Assembly: GCF_900129785.1 (NCBI RefSeq)
Contig: NZ_FSRC01000001.1
Coordinates: 186,001-250,000 of the forward strand
Source: Algoriphagus halophilus
Lineage (GTDB): Bacteria > Bacteroidota > Bacteroidia > Cytophagales > Cyclobacteriaceae
Length of the DNA stretch: 64,000 nucleotides
Direction of reading: 5' to 3'
A program made the position numbers and the translations under genes. Under the pieces are notes generated by a model. That model made no database searches. It was given only the letters and a program-made list of their open reading frames with translations, and was not told the DNA's origin. Below are positions 16,752 to 24,883 of the stretch, piece by piece (position 1 is the first letter of the stretch; the number at the start of each line of letters is the position of its first letter).

Positions 16752-18035
16752 TTAAATACTTATAGCACCTATCAGGACTGAAACGAAAACCATGATCAAG
16801 GTGATTAAAAATGCCCAAGGTATTGTTTTTTTCTGATGCTCTCCTAATTCTACTCCTGCCAAACCAATGAGTAAAAAGGTCGATCCTGTAAGCGGGCTGA
16901 CTGCAAAACCTGTAGTCATCTGACCTAATATGGCGGCTCTTCCCACTTCTAAACCTGATGCTTGAAAATGTTCTGCAGTGGTGGATAATAAAGGTAATAT
17001 GCCAAAATAAAAGGAGTCTGGATCAAAGAGTAAGCTTGCAGGCATAGCAAAAATCCCTGTGATCAAGGGGATCTCTCTTCCTACTTGAGATGGAATCAGA
17101 TGTACTATTTCTGAAGCCATTGCTTCGATCATTCCTGTGCCTTTCAAAATTCCTGTAAAACAACCTGCTGCAAATAGGATGCTGGCCATTAGCATGGCTT
17201 CTTTTGCATGATTGTCAATTATTTTTCTTTGGTCTGAGACTTTGGGGTAGTTGACCAATAATGTGATTGCAAAAGCAATCATAAATACGATATGTGGAGG
17301 TGCAAGGCTAAATATAATGCTTCCAATGGCCACTATTACAGTTAAGATATTGAACCAGAAAAGTATTTGGTTGAGAGACTTTCCTTCTGTTTTTTTCTCA
17401 GTTAGGGGATTTTGCGAAGTCAGGCTGATTTTTTTTCGTTCCTGTAAGCCGAATCTATAAGCAATGGCTAAGACGGTGCATAATCCCACTAGAACTGGGA
17501 TTAAAATCGGATTGAATAGATCTGTAACAGGAATGCTTAATGCGGTAGCAGCTCTTAAAGTGGGACCTCCCCAAGGAAGAATATTCATAGTTCCTGCAGA
17601 CAATGCCACAATGGAGGCAAGGGTTAATCTGCTCATGTTCATTCGGTCATAAACGGGGGTAAGGGCAGGAACAGCAATTAAAAAAGTTACGGCACCTGAA
17701 CCATCCAAATGAATGAGCATTGCCAAAATTGCAGTGGCTATGGCAATTTTCACAGGATCATTACCTGCAAAATTTAGAAGTCTATCAATGATGGGGTCAA
17801 AAGTTCCGGCATCCATCAAGATTCCGAAAAACAAGATGGCAAAAATAAACATCAGCCCAGTTGGAGCTATGTTGATAAGTCCATCTGCAATTAGGCTTGG
17901 CAATTCTTTCCAAAATCCTGCTAAAATACCTGTGGCCACCGGTATTAGGATAAGTGCTATGACCGGAGATACTTTCTTCCCAATTACCAAAAGGAAGAGT
18001 AATACGATTGTGATAAGTCCCCAAACTGCTAACAT
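16752..18035 (-). CDS. CitMHS family metal-citrate/carboxylate transporter
   Basis: A 427-residue polytopic membrane protein with about 11-12 hydrophobic segments. It fits the CitMHS family (citrate-metal:proton symporters of the ion transporter superfamily). Supporting pieces are the conserved hairpin-type segments HLDGSGAVTFLIAVPALTPV, MNILPWGGPTLRAATAL and DPDSFYFGILPLL. It starts the AtuA-like operon. A strong 8-bp inverted repeat lies about 85 bp upstream of its start. The true substrate need not be citrate. Confidence 0.87.
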   Translation of the reverse strand: MLAVWGLITIVLLFLLVIGKKVSPVIALILIPVATGILAGFWKELPSLIADGLINIAPTGLMFIFAILFFGILMDAGTFDPIIDRLLNFAGNDPVKIAIATAILAMLIHLDGSGAVTFLIAVPALTPVYDRMNMSRLTLASIVALSAGTMNILPWGGPTLRAATALSIPVTDLFNPILIPVLVGLCTVLAIAYRFGLQERKKISLTSQNPLTEKKTEGKSLNQILFWFNILTVIVAIGSIIFSLAPPHIVFMIAFAITLLVNYPKVSDQRKIIDNHAKEAMLMASILFAAGCFTGILKGTGMIEAMASEIVHLIPSQVGREIPLITGIFAMPASLLFDPDSFYFGILPLLSTTAEHFQASGLEVGRAAILGQMTTGFAVSPLTGSTFLLIGLAGVELGEHQKKTIPWAFLITLIMVFVSVLIGAISI

Positions 18036-18117
18036 AGATATAAAGTTTTCATCTTTATTTCCTGGTCAGATAGGTCGGAGTCAACTGGTTTTTGAGCAGT
18101 GAAAATCATCTGATTGG

Positions 18118-18140
18118 GTTAATTGCTAGGCCCAATTAAC
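18118..18140. repeat. inverted repeat upstream of CitMHS operon
   Basis: GTTAATTG and CAATTAAC flank a 7-base loop. There is no T-run after it on either strand, and it lies 83 bp before the CitMHS start, so an operator is more likely than a terminator. Confidence 0.5.
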
Positions 18141-18170
18141 TGATAATATTCATTGTTTCAAAACGATACA

Positions 18171-18197
18171 ATATTAAATCATTTGCATGATTTTAAT
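18171..18197 (-). terminator. AT-rich hairpin after the Dph6-like gene
   Basis: ATTAAATCAT and ATGATTTTAAT pair around TTGC, with one bulged base, just after the stop at 18200. The stem is AT-rich and has no strong T-tract, so it is a weak terminator at best. Confidence 0.35.
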
Positions 18198-18199
18198 AA

Positions 18200-18943
18200 T
18201 TATATTGGAATCAAATCTGTAAACCAAAATCCATAATCATAGGGATCTTCTTTTTTGTGATCGTCCTGGAAACAATCGTTGGAATTCTCTTTTTTTGGAG
18301 CCTCATATTTCCGGTAAACAGTTTCTCCGGTGGAATAAGAAATGGGATTTGAAAATAAGGGTCCATCAAATACGAAGGTGTGAAACTCTCCATTTTCACC
18401 ACATGGGTCGACATTTTTTGGGAGCTCTTTTAAAAAATCTTCATCGATTACTCTTCCAGCAAAACTTTGATCTAAGTATTTTTCATTGACGCAGGTGGTG
18501 ACGGTTTTGAACCCTAAATCAATAAATTCTCTGATAAGATCAGGGGTAGGTTGCTTCCAAATCGGAAAGATTCCTTTTAGGCCGATTTCTGCTAATTTAT
18601 TTTCTCGATAGGATCGTAAGTCCTCTAAAAATATATCTCCAAAAATACTGGCTTCAGCTCCCTGATCTACCAAAGGTTGTAGGGTGTTTCGCATGGCAGT
18701 CTCATAACTTTCCATGGTTGGCATTTCAGGAACTTCCATAATGGTTAATGGTAGTCCAATGCTTTTAGCTTGTTGCACCAAGAGCTCTTTTCTGACGCCA
18801 TGCATGGAAATACGTTGAAATTGCTGGCTGATGCTAGTCAGTAATGTTTGGACTTCAAATTCTTTTTTTTGGAGGATTTTATAAAGTGCAAGAGCGGAGT
18901 CTTTTCCTCCGCTCCAGTTGAAAATAGCTTTATTGAGAGACAT
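18200..18943 (-). CDS. Dph6-like ATP-pyrophosphatase (annotated diphthine--ammonia ligase)
   Basis: A 247-residue PP-loop ATPase. The ATP-binding NWSGGKDSALALYKI is at the N-terminus, and the family signature DPCGENGEFHTFVFDGP is near residue 185. In eukaryotes and archaea the family amidates diphthine on EF2; bacteria have no diphthamide, so the real role in this organism is unknown. The gene stands alone between the CitMHS operon and an M28 peptidase. Confidence 0.85.
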   Translation of the reverse strand: MSLNKAIFNWSGGKDSALALYKILQKKEFEVQTLLTSISQQFQRISMHGVRKELLVQQAKSIGLPLTIMEVPEMPTMESYETAMRNTLQPLVDQGAEASIFGDIFLEDLRSYRENKLAEIGLKGIFPIWKQPTPDLIREFIDLGFKTVTTCVNEKYLDQSFAGRVIDEDFLKELPKNVDPCGENGEFHTFVFDGPLFSNPISYSTGETVYRKYEAPKKENSNDCFQDDHKKEDPYDYGFWFTDLIPI

Positions 18944-18990
18944 GGGGTGTTTTTTATACCAAATACGAAGGTATTTTAAATTTTGAATTG

Positions 18991-19031
18991 CAAAAAAATC
19001 AAAGGCCCTGATAGTTCACAGAGCCTTTGAT
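18991..19031 (-). terminator. hairpin terminator of M28 peptidase gene
   Basis: A perfect 9-bp stem ATCAAAGGC / GCCTTTGAT, extended inside by CTG/CAG after one mismatch, lies at 18998-19031. It is followed on the minus strand by a run of seven T. It lies directly after the stop at 19041. Confidence 0.9.
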
Positions 19032-19040
19032 GAGTTTGGG

Positions 19041-20579
19041 TTACTCTACTTTAGGGAGTTCTTCTCTAGGAAGTTTTTCATCCCTTTGAGCGGTATTATA
19101 AACAAAGGAAGCTACAATGACCGCCATTTGCTTCAAGTCATTCAGCTCTAATCGCTCAAAATTATCCATGTTGGTATGATGAGTCCTGGTTCTGTATTCA
19201 ATAGGATCTTGAATAAACTGAAATCCAGGTAGACCTACTCCATCAAAACTTTGATGGTCTGTACCTCCGGTATCTCGGATGGTGATGGTTCTATTTTCAA
19301 TCAAATCATCCACTGGTTCAAACCATTGATCGAAAATTGGACCTACTGCTTCATTTCCTTGCAAATAAATTCCTCTGATCTTGCCAGTACCATTGTCAAT
19401 ATTGTAATAAGCAGAAAGTTTTTCATGATCTGGTTTCAATTCCATTGTAGCCCTGTCAGCGAAATGATTTTGAACATAATTTCTTGATCCATGTAGACCC
19501 TGTTCTTCCCCTCCCCAAAGTGCGATTCGGATGGTTCTTCTTGGTTGTAATCCTGTGGCTTTCAGAATTCTTACAGCTTCCATCATCACGATACAACCTG
19601 CCGCGTTATCTGTTGCACCGTTTGCACCATGCCAAGAGTCCAAATGGCCTCCCAACATCACCAATTCTGATTTCAAGGTTGGGTCGGTGCCAGGGATTTC
19701 TGCAATGACATTGTAGCCTTGCAAGTCATCTGTAAGATACCTCGATTTGATTTCTGCTTCTACTTCTACATCCACTCCATTTTCTACCAGCCTTGCCAAT
19801 AAATTCACATTTTCCGGAGCCGTTTCCAACTCAGGTACACCTACAGGAGTGTCTTTTAAATAACCTCTAGGACTGCTTGTAAAAAGGGTTCCGTGTCGGC
19901 CATTAACACCTTTGATGATCAATGCAGCGCCTTCCTGGTTAAGAAATTCGCTTATTCGCAAGGAGAAGGCTCTTGCAGCCCTCAACGCTTGAATTTGTTC
20001 TGGAGTATAACGACTTCCACCACCGGAGCTTGCTGGGGCAGCCATGGCATCCAACTGCTCTTCTGTAAATCGCACCGCATCCGCTTCAAAAGTGGGAGAC
20101 TGGTCTCCAGAGGGTTTGATGGCAATGATTGCTCCTTGGAGTTTTCCTTTGTATGGAGCTAAATCCTCTTCGGTTTTGGCATCAAGGAATACTACTTTAC
20201 CACTGACTTCTCCATTGGTGCTTTCAGTCCAGGCTTTAGGAATAGCAATGAAAGGCATATAGTAAGGTTTGGTCATGGCTATATAGCTTTTTTCCATTTC
20301 CCAGCCTCGTCCGAATTCACCCCATGCTTCAGTTTTGGCATTTTCCAAGCCCCAAGCACTTAACTGGTCCACCGCGTAATCTGTGGCTCTTTTATATCCT
20401 TCAGAATTACTAAGTCTAGGCCCCGCCTTGTCTACTAATTCGAATGCAATTTTTTCTACATGTGAATTGTTTAGCCCCTCATTTTTTATTTTTTCTATGG
20501 CGTTTAGATCGATTTTTTCTTGGGCAAAACCAAGTGTTGCCACTAAAAATGCCGGGACCAGTAAAAGTGTGTTTTTCAT
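19041..20579 (-). CDS. M28 family zinc aminopeptidase/carboxypeptidase, exported
   Basis: A 512-residue exported metallopeptidase. A signal peptide (TLLLVPAFLVATLGFAQ) begins at ATG 20579; the longer reading frame to 20702 has no signal-like N-terminus. A PA-type insert domain occupies about residues 110-260. The M28 zinc motifs follow in order: GGHLDSWHGANGATDNAAGC (His and Asp ligands), WGGEEQGLHGS (catalytic Glu plus Glu ligand), an Asp in RDTGGTDHQSFD and the last His in RTHHTNMD. It likely releases amino acids from peptides in the envelope or medium. Confidence 0.93.
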   Translation of the reverse strand: MKNTLLLVPAFLVATLGFAQEKIDLNAIEKIKNEGLNNSHVEKIAFELVDKAGPRLSNSEGYKRATDYAVDQLSAWGLENAKTEAWGEFGRGWEMEKSYIAMTKPYYMPFIAIPKAWTESTNGEVSGKVVFLDAKTEEDLAPYKGKLQGAIIAIKPSGDQSPTFEADAVRFTEEQLDAMAAPASSGGGSRYTPEQIQALRAARAFSLRISEFLNQEGAALIIKGVNGRHGTLFTSSPRGYLKDTPVGVPELETAPENVNLLARLVENGVDVEVEAEIKSRYLTDDLQGYNVIAEIPGTDPTLKSELVMLGGHLDSWHGANGATDNAAGCIVMMEAVRILKATGLQPRRTIRIALWGGEEQGLHGSRNYVQNHFADRATMELKPDHEKLSAYYNIDNGTGKIRGIYLQGNEAVGPIFDQWFEPVDDLIENRTITIRDTGGTDHQSFDGVGLPGFQFIQDPIEYRTRTHHTNMDNFERLELNDLKQMAVIVASFVYNTAQRDEKLPREELPKVE

Positions 20580-20790
20580 AGGTGTCTGCTTTAGGTAGTT
20601 GGAATATAAATATAAATTGAGTGAAATTAATTCTTTCATGTTTTCGATGGATGGCATACTTACTTTGTTTTTGAGGTAGATTGGAAGGATTATGGCAATC
20701 ATTTTTATGAATAATTTCTAAAACCCATGATATTTTTCAGAACTTAAGCTTTGTAGCCTAGCTTGAAAGTGTGGAAAACCTTTTTTGAAA

Positions 20791-22716
20791 ATGAATAAAC
20801 TGATTTTTGTATTTGATAATCAATTGGATAAGGAGGAGGTTTCTAAATGTTTGGAACTTTTTGAAACCCAGCCATCTAAAGAAATAAGCTTTCAAGACCT
20901 AGAAGTCAAGTCTATTGGTAAAGGAGAGATTTTGGTAGGGTTGATTTCGGACGCGCAACTTAAGGAACTTATTCCCCAGCTAAATCAAACGGATATCGCC
21001 TTAGCACTTCTTCCGCATCCTGAATTGATCCATGGGCAAAAAGGTTTTGGGATCAATAAAAACATGCAAGATGCTGTAACCGAAATTCAGGAGGCAGAAA
21101 ATGTTGGTCCTATAGACCTGATGCAAGTCAATGATGAATTGGTATTGAATTCCTTGGTGATAGGGGAGTCCTTAAGCATTTTATATGGAGATAAATCCAA
21201 TGGCTTTTTTGAAGGTCTTAGGAATAGGCTGAATCAATTCATTAAGCTTTTCAGAAGGGTGAAGCTTCAAGCAGTTCAAATTAAATTCCCAAATAAAGAG
21301 GAAAACAAAACTGTAGATACTGCTGCCATGGGAATCCTGGCAGTAGCAAATTGTCAAAGCAATGTGATTTTTAGGAGGATCGTAAGAGATTCAGGATTGA
21401 ATGATCAATTGATCCATGTTCTGATTCTGGTTCCCAAAAGTTTGATCACTTTGATTCGCTTTGGACTACAAAATTTATTTTTCCCGATCAAAGGGAATCA
21501 GCTTCCAAGGTTTGTTGGGTATGCTGCCGCAGAAGAAGTACAGTTGACCACAGAAGAGGAAATCTCCTATGCGATTGATGGAGAAGAGAAGTCAGGAAAA
21601 GAGATCAGTGTCAAAGTCCTGGAAAATCCCGTTCGAATCCTTCTTGGAGCACAAGTGAGGGAGGAAGAAGCAGGGAATGGGCGAGAGGTACAAAATCTAG
21701 AAACCTTACCTGTGGGTAGTTTGAGGGATGAGTTGACTCGGGGGTATTTGCCATGGGTACGACATGCTACTTCGGATGAATTTAAAGAATTGTTCAAACT
21801 CCTAAGGGAAAACTCTCAAACTACCGGGAATTACCTGGTGTTGATGGTACTCTCCACCATGATTGCCACATTTGGTTTGTTTGGAAATTCATCTCCAGTG
21901 GTTATTGGGGCAATGATTTTAGCACCTTTGATGGCCCCCATTATTTCCTTGTCCATGGGGATGCTTCGTCAAGATGGATTGCTGATCAAGAATAGTTTGG
22001 TCACTATTTTTTGGGGAGTCTTGTTAGGTTTACTCTTTTCCATGATCATTACTTGGATGACGCCTTTACAAATTTTGAATGATCAAATTTTGGCCAGAAT
22101 TCGACCCAATTTATTGGATTTAGGAGTTGCAGTAGCATCAGGAATGGCTGGTGCCTATGCCTACAGTAAAGAAGAAATCGCAAAAACATTGGCAGGAGTG
22201 GCTATTTCCGTGGCTTTGGTTCCTCCACTGGCTGTAGCAGGAATCGGCTTGGGGTGGGCAGATTGGAACGTGTTTTTTGGGGCCATGTTGCTATTGGGGA
22301 CTAACTTGGCAGGAATTGTAGTTGCAGCTGCTCTGACATTTTTGACCTTGGGATTCAGCCCATTTCGTTTGGCCAAAAAAGGATTGGTAATTAGTTTGAT
22401 CTTGTTGGCTGCTATAGCCACTCCATTGGCTTTGAGTTTTACAAAAATGGTCAATGAAAATCGAATCATCCAAGAATTAAGTGGACAGGAAATTCCTCAT
22501 GGATTACTTCGAAATGTGAAAGTAATCAATATGCAGCCTTTGAGGTTATCTGTAACGATCCTGTCAGACCGGGAGTTGAAAGATGCTGATTTTACGGAAA
22601 TCCGAGAGGAAATTGAAGATAAAATTGGGACTTCTATCGAATTGGAATTAACACTAGGGATCAGTATGGGGCAGATCAATGAAGGAGATAGAAGCAATAC
22701 CATTTCAACGGATTAA
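20791..22716 (+). CDS. DUF389 (TIGR00341) membrane protein with lipid-kinase-like N-terminal lobe
   Basis: A 641-residue protein in two parts. The C-terminal half (about residues 350-570) is a DUF389/TIGR00341 membrane domain with roughly six helices, including FGNSSPVVIGAMILAPLMAP and GVAISVALVPPLAVAGI. The N-terminal half (about residues 120-300) resembles the C-terminal beta-sandwich of YegS/DAG-kinase-like lipid kinases: GILAVANCQSNVIFRRI, NDQLIHVLILVPK and the DGE motif YAIDGEEKSGKEISVKVL followed by PVRILLG. The catalytic N-terminal kinase lobe (GGDGT motif) is not visible. A periplasmic or cytoplasmic BON-like tail ends the chain. Start ATG 20791; a TTG six bases earlier is unlikely. 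Confidence 0.82.
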   Translation: MNKLIFVFDNQLDKEEVSKCLELFETQPSKEISFQDLEVKSIGKGEILVGLISDAQLKELIPQLNQTDIALALLPHPELIHGQKGFGINKNMQDAVTEIQEAENVGPIDLMQVNDELVLNSLVIGESLSILYGDKSNGFFEGLRNRLNQFIKLFRRVKLQAVQIKFPNKEENKTVDTAAMGILAVANCQSNVIFRRIVRDSGLNDQLIHVLILVPKSLITLIRFGLQNLFFPIKGNQLPRFVGYAAAEEVQLTTEEEISYAIDGEEKSGKEISVKVLENPVRILLGAQVREEEAGNGREVQNLETLPVGSLRDELTRGYLPWVRHATSDEFKELFKLLRENSQTTGNYLVLMVLSTMIATFGLFGNSSPVVIGAMILAPLMAPIISLSMGMLRQDGLLIKNSLVTIFWGVLLGLLFSMIITWMTPLQILNDQILARIRPNLLDLGVAVASGMAGAYAYSKEEIAKTLAGVAISVALVPPLAVAGIGLGWADWNVFFGAMLLLGTNLAGIVVAAALTFLTLGFSPFRLAKKGLVISLILLAAIATPLALSFTKMVNENRIIQELSGQEIPHGLLRNVKVINMQPLRLSVTILSDRELKDADFTEIREEIEDKIGTSIELELTLGISMGQINEGDRSNTISTD

Positions 22717-23090
22717 TCATATTGGAAAACCGGTTTTCCATTTTCACAGACCACTCGGGTAGGAGAAATGACATACATGCAATCCGAAGCCATATTGTTT
22801 TTTTGATTGTATTCAGCCTGGAGTTTGGTATAACGTTCAACCAGATCTAAAAACTCTTTTTCATTGATATCATTAGGATAGGCAATGTAGCCAGTCGGTC
22901 CACCACAAGGCTTACTTCCAATCGCAGTAAATTTCCAATTGGAGGAATTGGAACAAGTCTTTGATTCAGATAACTCCATGATTTTCTCATAAATCTCATC
23001 CATATCATTAAAGTCGACTTGTATGGGCTGTTCATCAGCTACCTGACAGCCTCCAAGGAAAATTAGAACAAGGATGATGAATGCTTTCAT
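22713..23090 (-). CDS. small Cys-containing lipoprotein, function unknown
   Basis: A 125-residue predicted lipoprotein (lipobox LGGCQVA). The mature part has a helical region followed by a disulfide-type core with four Cys, including SKTCSNSSNWKF, SKPCGGPTGYIAY and the C-terminal MYVISPTRVVCENGKPVF. The family looks conserved in Bacteroidota, but I know no function. Its stop overlaps by 4 bp the convergent DUF389 gene. Confidence 0.75.
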   Translation of the reverse strand: MKAFIILVLIFLGGCQVADEQPIQVDFNDMDEIYEKIMELSESKTCSNSSNWKFTAIGSKPCGGPTGYIAYPNDINEKEFLDLVERYTKLQAEYNQKNNMASDCMYVISPTRVVCENGKPVFQYD

Positions 23091-23149
23091 AGAAACATGA
23101 TTTTAAAAACAGTAACGAAAATGTGAGGCCAACCGCTACATATTAAGCT

Positions 23150-23599
23150 TCAATTTCCAGCTGGCAACATATTTCGAATGGCTGCTATTTTCCAGCCTTT
23201 TCCAGTGTCGACCACGGTGAAACTACTCCACATTTTCCGGATGGACTCATCTGGGTTTTTGATTTCGTAGCGTGCATCTACAAGGGCAACCTCATCTCCG
23301 ACAAATCGAATTCTCTCTACATGTAACGTCCTTGTTCCTGGGTTATTGGTCGAACTGGCCATCATTCCTTTAATGGCTTCGTTGATTCCAGTTCTCCATT
23401 CCCCCGAAGAAACCAATTGGTCGATTTCTTTGGTCAGGATTTTTTTGAGAAGTACAGTGTCTTTGGTCTCCCTAGATTTGGAGTAGGAATTGATCAGATT
23501 TAAAATTTCTTGTGATGTCGCTTTGGATTGAGGGTGGTTTTGTGAGAAAGCGTTGAAACTGAGGAGAATTAAAAAGAATAATAGGCTAATTCGGCACAT
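23150..23599 (-). CDS. exported SnoaL-like/DUF4440 protein
   Basis: A 149-residue protein with an N-terminal signal peptide ending NAFSQ. The remainder is compatible with the NTF2-like cone fold (SnoaL-like, DUF4440): an N-terminal helix SQEILNLINSYSKSRETKDT, then strands containing RIRFVGDEVALVDARYEI and the final FTVVDTGKGWKIAAIRNML. These folds act as small-molecule binding or isomerase-like domains; no catalytic residues can be assigned. It is probably a single-gene unit. Confidence 0.78.
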   Translation of the reverse strand: MCRISLLFFLILLSFNAFSQNHPQSKATSQEILNLINSYSKSRETKDTVLLKKILTKEIDQLVSSGEWRTGINEAIKGMMASSTNNPGTRTLHVERIRFVGDEVALVDARYEIKNPDESIRKMWSSFTVVDTGKGWKIAAIRNMLPAGN

Positions 23600-23741
23600 A
23601 GAAATTTCGATTGAATTTAATCTAATCTACATTTTCTTCTGGAAATTAAAGGCTTTAGTGCAGTGAAATAGTTTGGTATAGATAAAAGATGATCATCTAT
23701 TCAAGTTGGAAGGAGGGCAACAAGACGAAAAATAAATAGGT

Positions 23742-24485
23742 TTAAAATAACACAGACAAGTGAAATGAGTTGGTAGGTTCCCAAAATTCATTTTCAATCA
23801 CTAGGAAAAATTTCACAATCGTGGGGATTGGGCGATCGGAGTAATAGCTATCCACTACCCATTTTGACTTTTCAATTGAGGTCAGGATTTTGTGGTCCAA
23901 ATCATCATTGAATCCATCAATAATTCGAGCATCTGTCCAAAAATTTAATTGGTCTATCTCTATCTCATATATCCCAAAACCGGGTGTGTTTGGGTAAGGT
24001 TTTAATAAGCTGAAATTTTTAAAGAATTCATTTTTATAGGTTTCAATAAAGAAGCTAGAAGTGTAATTCAACTGGCTTTCTCTAACCTTTCTTAGGATTT
24101 CGATCTCCTTAGGTCTTTCTTTTAATTCGGAAAGCATAAAAGCCCGGGAGCACAAACCAAAAGAAGGGAGTTCGTCCTCAATAGAAGTTAAATACACCAA
24201 CATCTCCTTTCCCTCTTTCAGGTAAACATGACACATTCCATCTGCTTTTTTAGGGTCTAGAATATAAAATTCAGAAAGACTCGAACCTTTAAAGTTCTCA
24301 TACACCTGAAATTGAACCTTGAGAAGGGAGGGGTTTTCTTCAAAGGTAGAGATGTCCATTATTTTTCCTGAAACTACATGAGAAGATCTTCTGTATGCTT
24401 CATCAAATCTCACATTGGCACAATCGCAAGCAAATGATTTGGCGAGGCTTAAAAATAAGATGCTTGTAACTAACCATTTCATCAT
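23742..24485 (-). CDS. exported protein with netrin/TIMP-like N-terminus
   Basis: A 247-residue protein with a signal peptide and mature N-terminus CDCANVRFDEAYRRS directly after the cleavage site. A Cys at the mature N-terminus, then VVSGKI, a beta-rich segment and DGMCHVYLKEGKEMLVYL, is the pattern of the NTR/TIMP-like OB fold, seen in bacteria as secreted proteins of unknown role. The C-terminal 100 residues (SFFIETYKNEFFKNF onwards) form no domain I know. No neighbour suggests a pathway; a terminator hairpin of the ferredoxin operon separates the genes. Confidence 0.7.
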   Translation of the reverse strand: MMKWLVTSILFLSLAKSFACDCANVRFDEAYRRSSHVVSGKIMDISTFEENPSLLKVQFQVYENFKGSSLSEFYILDPKKADGMCHVYLKEGKEMLVYLTSIEDELPSFGLCSRAFMLSELKERPKEIEILRKVRESQLNYTSSFFIETYKNEFFKNFSLLKPYPNTPGFGIYEIEIDQLNFWTDARIIDGFNDDLDHKILTSIEKSKWVVDSYYSDRPIPTIVKFFLVIENEFWEPTNSFHLSVLF

Positions 24486-24499
24486 GCTCTAAAATAGCA

Positions 24500-24525
24500 A
24501 AAGCCACCCATTTCTGAGTGGCTTT
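24500..24525 (-). terminator. hairpin terminator after ferredoxin gene
   Basis: AAAGCCAC and GTGGCTTT form a perfect 8-bp stem around a 10-base loop, 24 bp after the ferredoxin stop. The T-tract that follows on the minus strand is moderate. Confidence 0.75.
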
Positions 24526-24548
24526 AAGAATATTTAAGGATGGGCTAT

Positions 24549-24869
24549 TTATTGATCCTCACCTCTAAGTTTGATGACAGCTCCTTCTAGGATTTCCCCA
24601 ATTCTTATTTGACAAGCTAGTCTGGAGGTAGGATAGTATTCCGGTAAGTTTTCCAACTGATCTAATTCGATGTCGGTAGCTTCGCCTAATTCGTCTTTTC
24701 CTTCCAGTACTTCAATATGGCAGGTAGCACAAAGTGCCATGCCACCACAGGTTGCCAATACAGGATATTCTGATGCCTTTAGGATTTCCATAAGGCTAAA
24801 GCCCATATCGTCTGGAGCTTCTATTTCTTGACGGTTTCCGTCATGATCTTCTACTGTGAAATTAACCAT
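24549..24869 (-). CDS. 2Fe-2S ferredoxin, adrenodoxin type
   Basis: A 106-residue soluble ferredoxin. The cluster-binding motif CGGMALCATC gives three Cys (C-x5-C-x2-C at about residues 41-50), and the fourth is in RLACQIRIG near residue 86. The acidic sequence between them (EGKDELGEATDIEL) is typical of the adrenodoxin/putidaredoxin type used with NAD(P)H ferredoxin reductases. It follows the reductase gene by 14 bp and shares its promoter. Electron acceptor unknown. Confidence 0.93.
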   Translation of the reverse strand: MVNFTVEDHDGNRQEIEAPDDMGFSLMEILKASEYPVLATCGGMALCATCHIEVLEGKDELGEATDIELDQLENLPEYYPTSRLACQIRIGEILEGAVIKLRGEDQ

Positions 24870-24883
24870 GCTCGAAATTACAA

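Noticed and set aside
17713..18102. 129-codon frame opposite the CitMHS transporter
   Set aside because: Antisense shadow with no motif and no start signal.
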